DNA of 64,000 nt from the NCBI RefSeq assembly GCF_000715205.1, contig NZ_JOTP01000001.1:62001-126000 (forward strand), written 5' to 3'. Below the pieces are notes generated by a model, which saw only the letters and a program-made list of their open reading frames with translations, had not been told where the DNA came from and searched no databases. Shown here one piece after another: positions 59,532 to 64,000 of the stretch; positions within the stretch are counted from its first letter, which is position 1; each line of letters starts with the position of its first letter. The stretch is from Bacillus zhangzhouensis. Its GTDB lineage: Bacteria; Bacillota; Bacilli; Bacillales; Bacillaceae. Made by a program: the position numbers and the translations under genes.

Positions 59532-59560
59532 GGCTGAATATTTGAATTCAGTCTTTTTTT
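59532..59560 (+). terminator. Leader terminator upstream of nhaK
   Basis: GGCTGAAT pairs with ATTCAGTC, then seven T. No gene precedes it after the yvgT terminator; TAAAAT at 59468-59473 could be a -10. Suggests a short leader RNA or attenuator for nhaK. The rest of 59416-59710 shows nothing recognised. Confidence 0.6.
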
Positions 59561-59710
59561 GCCTAGATGGATTGTTATGTGTTGGTTTCACTTTTTGCGG
59601 AATACTAAAGAAGCACTCATGATGGGACGGATGGATCAAAATGAAAATGAACACATCTTTGCATGTAAGCAAAACATGACGAAAAAATGAAATAGGAGGG
59701 ACATGTACTA

Positions 59711-61726
59711 GTGGAGATTTTTTTAGCAGTGCTTGTATTACTAGCACTCATTGCATCATCTAATATTATCAATCGATTCGTACCATTTATCCCAGTTCCG
59801 TTAATTCAGATTGGACTCGGAATTTTAATTGCCGCTTTTCCTTCAGGTTTACATATTTCTTTAAATCCTGAACTATTCTTCGTTTTATTCATTGCGCCGC
59901 TGTTATTTAATGATGGGAAGCGTACGCCAAGGGACGAGCTATGGAAATTAAGAGCGCCTATTCTTCTCTTAGCACTTGGTTTAGTGTTTGCGACAGTGAT
60001 TGTAGCAGGATATACCATTCATTGGATGATTCCAAGCATTCCGCTTCCAGCCGCATTTGCGCTTGCAGCGATTCTTTCACCAACAGATGTGGTCGCAGTA
60101 AGTGCCTTATCCAGCCGTGTGAATATGCCAAAAGGCATCATGAGGCTGCTGGAAGGCGAAGGGCTGATGAACGATGCATCAGGACTTGTTGCCTTTAAAT
60201 TTGCCATTGCTGCAACGGTTACTGGGGCTTTTTCAATTGCTGAGGCATCCTTTAGTTTTGTCCTTATTGCCGCTGGTGGATTATTGACTGGATTTATTCT
60301 ATCCTTTTTTATCATTCGTTTCCGCTATTTCCTCCGCCGTTTAGGAATGGACGATGTCACAATGCACATCATCCTGCAAATCCTCACGCCATTTGTGATT
60401 TATCTAGCTGCTGAAGAAATCGGCGTATCCGGCATTTTAGCGGTTGTTGCTGGTGGTGTGACGCATGCAATTGAGCAAGATCGAATGGAAGGAAATTTAG
60501 CAAAACTGCAAATTGCTTCTTCAAACACATGGAATATTATTTTATTTATATTAAACGGCCTTGTTTTCGTTTTACTAGGATTACAGATTCCTGATGTATC
60601 CACAGTTATTTTCCAAGATGAAGCATTTAATAATATGCAGGTCATCAGTTACATTTTAATCATTACACTCTGTCTCATGGTTCTAAGATTTTTATGGGTA
60701 TGGCTGTTCTGGGCAGGTAACTGGAGTGTAACGAAAAAGCAGAATGTGAAAAAACCGAAGCTGCGGGCTTCGATGCTGATGACATTCTCTGGTGTTCGTG
60801 GTGCTGTCACTTTAGCCGGTGCCTTCTCAATACCATTTACGCTTGCGGACGGATCACCGTTCCCCGAGCGGCATTTGATTATTTTCCTCGCAGCAGGCGT
60901 GATTTTATGTACACTCATTTTAGCTAGTGTATTATTGCCTCTTTTATCTGAGAAAAAAGACAAGCAAATCGATGTGGACTTAGATACAAAGATTCAACAC
61001 GTGAAACGGAAGTTACTTAGAAGTGCCATTAAAACCTTAAGAGAGGGAATGAATGAGGACAATAGGGAAGTGTCACTTACACTCATCAATGATTACCGGA
61101 TGAAGCTGAGAAATATTCAGCGTGAGCCGTACCAATTTGGGATGAGAAAACAGGAACGAAAAATCAGATTGCATGGCATTAAAGCAGAGCAAATGAAGCT
61201 TCAGCAATTAATTGATGAAGAAAAATTAGATAAAGAAGAAGCCTATGAGCTACAGGAGAGATTTCATGAGCTGGAAATGCTGTATTCCAACTCCTTTAAA
61301 ATTCGTTTTTCAAAAGTGAAGTTTCTGCGGTTGCTTCAATGGCTCCAATTATGGCGGCCGGATGAGCGCGTTTCAAGCGGTATTTTAGAAAACGAGGGAT
61401 CGTACAAACAAATCCGTAAGAAAACCGCTGAAGCTGCAGTAGATTCGATCAAACAGCATATGACAGATGAAAATAAACAAACATGTCATCAAGTCATTGG
61501 TTTTTACAATCAAGTGATTTTCCGCTGTGAACACGGTCCATCTTTCTTTCAGCAAAAAGATCGTGCCTTTGACCGGAAGAAAAAGGAGCTCAACTTCCAA
61601 GCTGTACAGACAATTCGTAATGAAATTCAAACCTTATATGAAGATGGTGAAATCAATCGTGATATTGCCCATCATTTAAGGGAGTATATCAATGACATGG
61701 AAGCAGTCTTGCTAACCAATACGTGA
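59711..61726 (+). CDS. nhaK: Na+(K+)/H+ antiporter NhaK
   Basis: 671 residues, CPA1 family. About 12 membrane helices (1-410) with [19 protein letters not shown] near 120-140 and [18 protein letters not shown], the ion-binding Asp pair of antiporters; then a long cytosolic helical tail (about 420-671). Matches B. subtilis NhaK (YvgP), which exchanges Na+, K+, Li+ or Rb+ for protons. GTG start 11 bp behind AGGAGG. Its leader has an intrinsic terminator. Confidence 0.9.
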   Translation: MEIFLAVLVLLALIASSNIINRFVPFIPVPLIQIGLGILIAAFPSGLHISLNPELFFVLFIAPLLFNDGKRTPRDELWKLRAPILLLALGLVFATVIVAGYTIHWMIPSIPLPAAFALAAILSPTDVVAVSALSSRVNMPKGIMRLLEGEGLMNDASGLVAFKFAIAATVTGAFSIAEASFSFVLIAAGGLLTGFILSFFIIRFRYFLRRLGMDDVTMHIILQILTPFVIYLAAEEIGVSGILAVVAGGVTHAIEQDRMEGNLAKLQIASSNTWNIILFILNGLVFVLLGLQIPDVSTVIFQDEAFNNMQVISYILIITLCLMVLRFLWVWLFWAGNWSVTKKQNVKKPKLRASMLMTFSGVRGAVTLAGAFSIPFTLADGSPFPERHLIIFLAAGVILCTLILASVLLPLLSEKKDKQIDVDLDTKIQHVKRKLLRSAIKTLREGMNEDNREVSLTLINDYRMKLRNIQREPYQFGMRKQERKIRLHGIKAEQMKLQQLIDEEKLDKEEAYELQERFHELEMLYSNSFKIRFSKVKFLRLLQWLQLWRPDERVSSGILENEGSYKQIRKKTAEAAVDSIKQHMTDENKQTCHQVIGFYNQVIFRCEHGPSFFQQKDRAFDRKKKELNFQAVQTIRNEIQTLYEDGEINRDIAHHLREYINDMEAVLLTNT

Positions 61727-61786
61727 TGTTGTCATCTTCTCCCCTATGTTTTATGATGAAGAAAGAGAACGCGCAGGGGGAGATCA

Positions 61787-62659
61787 ATGATGGCGTATTA
61801 TGGAGCAATTGAAGCTGGAGGTACAAAGTTTTGTTGTGCAATTGGCAACGAGCATGGGGAAATTGTAGAGGAATGGATCATTCCCACAGAGCACCCGGAA
61901 AAAACATTACAAACACTCATTCCATTTTTTCGAAAACATGCAATTGAAGCGTTAGGGGTCGGCTCTTTTGGTCCGATCTGTGTCCAAAAGGACGATCCTT
62001 TTTACGGTTATATCATGAACACGCCGAAAGCCGAATGGAAGCATTACCCGTTCATCCCAGAGCTAGAGAAACAATTAGGAGTACCTGTCTCTTTTACAAC
62101 AGATGTAAATGCGGCGGCATTAGGTGAATTGACAAAAGGAGCAGCCAAAGGGCTGAACAGTTGTATGTATATCACGGTCGGCACGGGGATTGGTGCCGGG
62201 GCTGTTGTGAAAAATGAGCTTCTTCATGGTCATTCACATCCAGAAATGGGACATATCCTGATAAGGCAGCATGAATCAGACCAATTTGCAGGTGTCTGCC
62301 CAGCCCATGGTTCTTGCTTAGAAGGGCTGGCAGCTGGACCAGCGATTGAGAAAAGGTGGGGAAAACCGGCCAAAGAGCTTGCTCAGGAAGAATCGGTTTG
62401 GGCACTTGAAGCGGATTATTTGGCACAGGCTTTGATGCAATACACGCTCATTTTAAGCCCAGAACGCATCATTATGGGCGGAGGCGTGATGAAGCAAAAG
62501 CAGCTATTTCCGCTGATTCGAGAGAAGCTTGCTGCATATGTAAATGATTATGTAGACATGCCGCCGCTTGATACATACATTGTCTCTCCTGGACTTGAGG
62601 ACAAGGCTGGCATGACAGGCGCTTTGCTTTTAGCCATCGAAGCGAAGAGAAACGTCTGA
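61787..62659 (+). CDS. ROK-family fructokinase
   Basis: 290 residues. IEAGGTKFCCAIG phosphate-1 loop, DVNAAALGELTKGAAKG with catalytic Asp (about 104), TVGTGIGAGAVV, and zinc site HPEMGHILIRQH..C..HGSCLEG (His-Cys-His-Cys). Very close to YdhR/GmuE-type fructokinases phosphorylating fructose (or mannose) to the 6-phosphate. AGGGGGAG before ATG. No sugar operon around it, so it probably acts alone. Confidence 0.87.
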   Translation: MMAYYGAIEAGGTKFCCAIGNEHGEIVEEWIIPTEHPEKTLQTLIPFFRKHAIEALGVGSFGPICVQKDDPFYGYIMNTPKAEWKHYPFIPELEKQLGVPVSFTTDVNAAALGELTKGAAKGLNSCMYITVGTGIGAGAVVKNELLHGHSHPEMGHILIRQHESDQFAGVCPAHGSCLEGLAAGPAIEKRWGKPAKELAQEESVWALEADYLAQALMQYTLILSPERIIMGGGVMKQKQLFPLIREKLAAYVNDYVDMPPLDTYIVSPGLEDKAGMTGALLLAIEAKRNV

Positions 62660-62727
62660 TAATAGAGTTTTGAAGCGCAACATGAGATAATGAAATAGAT
62701 GGAATCTATGAAAAGGTGGTTGTTAAC

Positions 62728-63573
62728 ATGGTCAAAAGCTTGAATGATACCGTAACACTGAATAACGGAGTGGAAATGCCTTGGTTTGGTTTAGGTGTAT
62801 TCAAAGTGGAGGACGGCAATCAAGTGGTAGATGCCGTAAAAGCAGCCATACGAAACGGATATCGCAGCATTGATACGGCTGCCGTTTATAAAAATGAGAC
62901 AGGCGTAGGGAAAGCCATTAAAGAATCTGGCGTGAAACGAGAAGATTTATTCATTACGTCTAAAGTATGGAACACAGATCAAGGCTATGACAAGGCGCTA
63001 GCTGCATTTGATGCAAGTTTAAATCGTTTAGGTCTTGATTACTTAGATCTCTATTTGATTCATTGGCCTGGACCAAATGCAGATACATTTAAAGACACAT
63101 GGCGTGCGCTTGAAAAGCTTTATAAAGATGGTAAAGTCAGAGCCATTGGCGTCAGCAACTTCTACGTTCAGCATTTAGAAGAGCTGTTAAAAGAAGCTGA
63201 GGTTGTTCCAGCTGTGAACCAAGTTGAGTTTCATCCGAAACTGACACTTGTCGAGTTACGTCAATACGCAAAAGAAAAAGGCATTCAAATTGAAGCGTGG
63301 TCTCCGCTTATGCAAGGGAAGCTGCTAGATCATGACGTATTGAAGGATATTGCTGCACGCTACAACAAATCTGTTGCTCAAGTCATCTTGCGCTGGGATC
63401 TGCAAAGCGGCGTCGTGACGATTCCAAAATCGATTAATGAAGAACGCATTAAACAAAACGCAGACATTTTTGACTTCGAGCTTTCTCAAGAAGACATGGA
63501 AAAAATCGATGCATTAAATAATAATGAGCGCGTCGGCTCGAATCCAGAGACGATGACGGTTGGGTTTGAATAA
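62728..63573 (+). CDS. yvgN: Aldo/keto reductase YvgN
   Basis: 281 residues, NADPH-dependent TIM barrel reducing methylglyoxal and other aldehydes (glyoxal reductase in B. subtilis). Catalytic Asp in IDTAAVYKNE, Tyr57-type, Lys in ITSKVWN, His in LIHWPGP, and C-terminal IPKSINEERIKQN NADPH site. ATG at 62728 with AAAAGGTGG upstream; the GTG at 62716 lies in that site. Useful beside high glycolytic flux that generates methylglyoxal. Confidence 0.93.
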   Translation: MVKSLNDTVTLNNGVEMPWFGLGVFKVEDGNQVVDAVKAAIRNGYRSIDTAAVYKNETGVGKAIKESGVKREDLFITSKVWNTDQGYDKALAAFDASLNRLGLDYLDLYLIHWPGPNADTFKDTWRALEKLYKDGKVRAIGVSNFYVQHLEELLKEAEVVPAVNQVEFHPKLTLVELRQYAKEKGIQIEAWSPLMQGKLLDHDVLKDIAARYNKSVAQVILRWDLQSGVVTIPKSINEERIKQNADIFDFELSQEDMEKIDALNNNERVGSNPETMTVGFE

Positions 63574-63576
63574 ATG

Positions 63577-63614
63577 AAAAAATCCTCTTTCTCTTTTGAG
63601 AAAGGGGATTTTTT
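63577..63614. terminator. Convergent terminator yvgN / modB
   Basis: AAAAAATCCTCTTTCTC and GAGAAAGGGGATTTTTT with a TTTT loop; strong on both strands. Confidence 0.9.
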
Positions 63615-64000
63615 ACGTGCTGCTTCGGCGCACAGCCAGCAGCATGATAAAAGACAAGATCACAATACAAATCGTCCAAGTCCAAGCAAGTTCCATTCGT
63701 CCAGAATCGATGGCCACATAGATAGCGGTTGGGAGTGTTTGAGTTTTTCCTGGGATGTTGCCGGCAAACATTAAAGTCGCCCCAAATTCTCCAAGAGCCC
63801 GCGCAAAACTAAGAACGCTACCTGACAGCAGGGAAGGCAGGGCAAGTGGTACGGTGATATAGGCAAAGACTTGGAATGAATGAGCACCGTCTACTTTTGC
63901 AGCACCTTCAATGTCTGACTCAATTGTAGAAAACCCCGCTTTTGCTGATTGATACATGAGCGGGAAAGCCACAACCGTTGATGCAATAACTGCCGCCCAC
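63613..64000 (-). CDS. modB: Molybdate ABC importer permease ModB (partial)
   Basis: C-terminal 129 residues only; the gene continues past the right edge and the frame is open to base 64000. AFPLMYQSAKAGF then the EAA loop (IEGAAKVDGAHSFQVFAYITVPLALPSLLSG) and FARALGEFGATLMFAGN are diagnostic of ModB/CysU permeases; IPGKTQTLPTAIYVAIDSG favours molybdate. Corresponds to B. subtilis yvgM, next to yvgN there too. Confidence 0.88.
   Translation of the reverse strand, partial: WAAVIASTVVAFPLMYQSAKAGFSTIESDIEGAAKVDGAHSFQVFAYITVPLALPSLLSGSVLSFARALGEFGATLMFAGNIPGKTQTLPTAIYVAIDSGRMELAWTWTICIVILSFIMLLAVRRSST

Overview
ORGANISM. The window looks like a chromosomal segment of a Bacillus close to B. pumilus / B. 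safensis / B. altitudinis. Codon use, strong GGAGG ribosome binding sites, frequent TTG and GTG starts, and long runs of B. subtilis-like gene order support this (sigL-lutR; rocR/rocD/rocE; cggR-gapA-pgk-tpiA-gpmI-eno; opuC; secG-est-rnr-smpB-ssrA; csoR-copZ-copA; cadA-bdbD-bdbC-yvgT-nhaK; yvgN-modB). Species is inferred from remembered homologues, not from a search. LAYOUT. 2-1129: 3' part of an epsN exopolysaccharide aminotransferase. 1213-6346: nickel/peptide-type ABC importer operon of five genes with a Fur-like box on its promoter. 6378-6549: repeat element sitting in that operon's terminator. 6601-7926: MATE exporter. 7951-14840: sigma-54 block with yvfG, sigL, lutR, the activator rocR, and rocD/rocE for ornithine/arginine use, including a -24/-12 promoter and an upstream activator site. 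15118-22236: cggR and the lower-glycolysis genes. 22513-25634: an accessory cassette between eno and yvbK, with a small Cys-containing hydrophobic peptide, an ABC ATPase and permease, a mini M50-type protease and a small membrane protein. 25643-27973: yvbK, a coiled-coil exported protein, yvbG and opcR. 28204-31660: opuCABCD osmoprotectant importer. 31741-33795: a knot of small regulators (HxlR, two tandem XRE paralogues, one short XRE, one Abh/AbrB-like), three of whose flanks carry nearly the same palindrome. 33981-38594: secG, est, rnr, smpB and tmRNA. 38595-39622: remnants and small orphan membrane genes downstream of ssrA. 39839-42161: a membrane diguanylate cyclase, then a yybP-ykoY manganese riboswitch and yybP. 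42268-45512: copper genes csoR, copZ, copA and an unlisted 44-residue membrane protein. 45532-45707: second copy of the repeat element. 45885-50989: dicarboxylate/amino-acid symporter, aspartase and a GlnK/GlnL-type two-component pair, with three GlnL-type hexamers upstream. 51005-52250: pksA/ymcC with a double operator. 52287-54854: manganese/zinc ABC importer with an MntR-like box. 55285-63573: cadA, bdbD, bdbC, yvgT, nhaK, a ROK fructokinase and yvgN. The 3' part of modB runs off the right edge. HOW IT FITS TOGETHER. Metal homeostasis dominates: Fur-type uptake, Mn riboswitch, copper export, Mn/Zn uptake, Cd/Zn export and molybdate uptake. Nitrogen/carbon catabolism (roc, lut, aspartase) and central glycolysis sit beside it. 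The most novel items are the repeat element that sits inside two terminators with the hairpin duplicated on both sides, the peptide/ABC/M50 cassette after eno, and the operator-sharing regulator knot next to secG.
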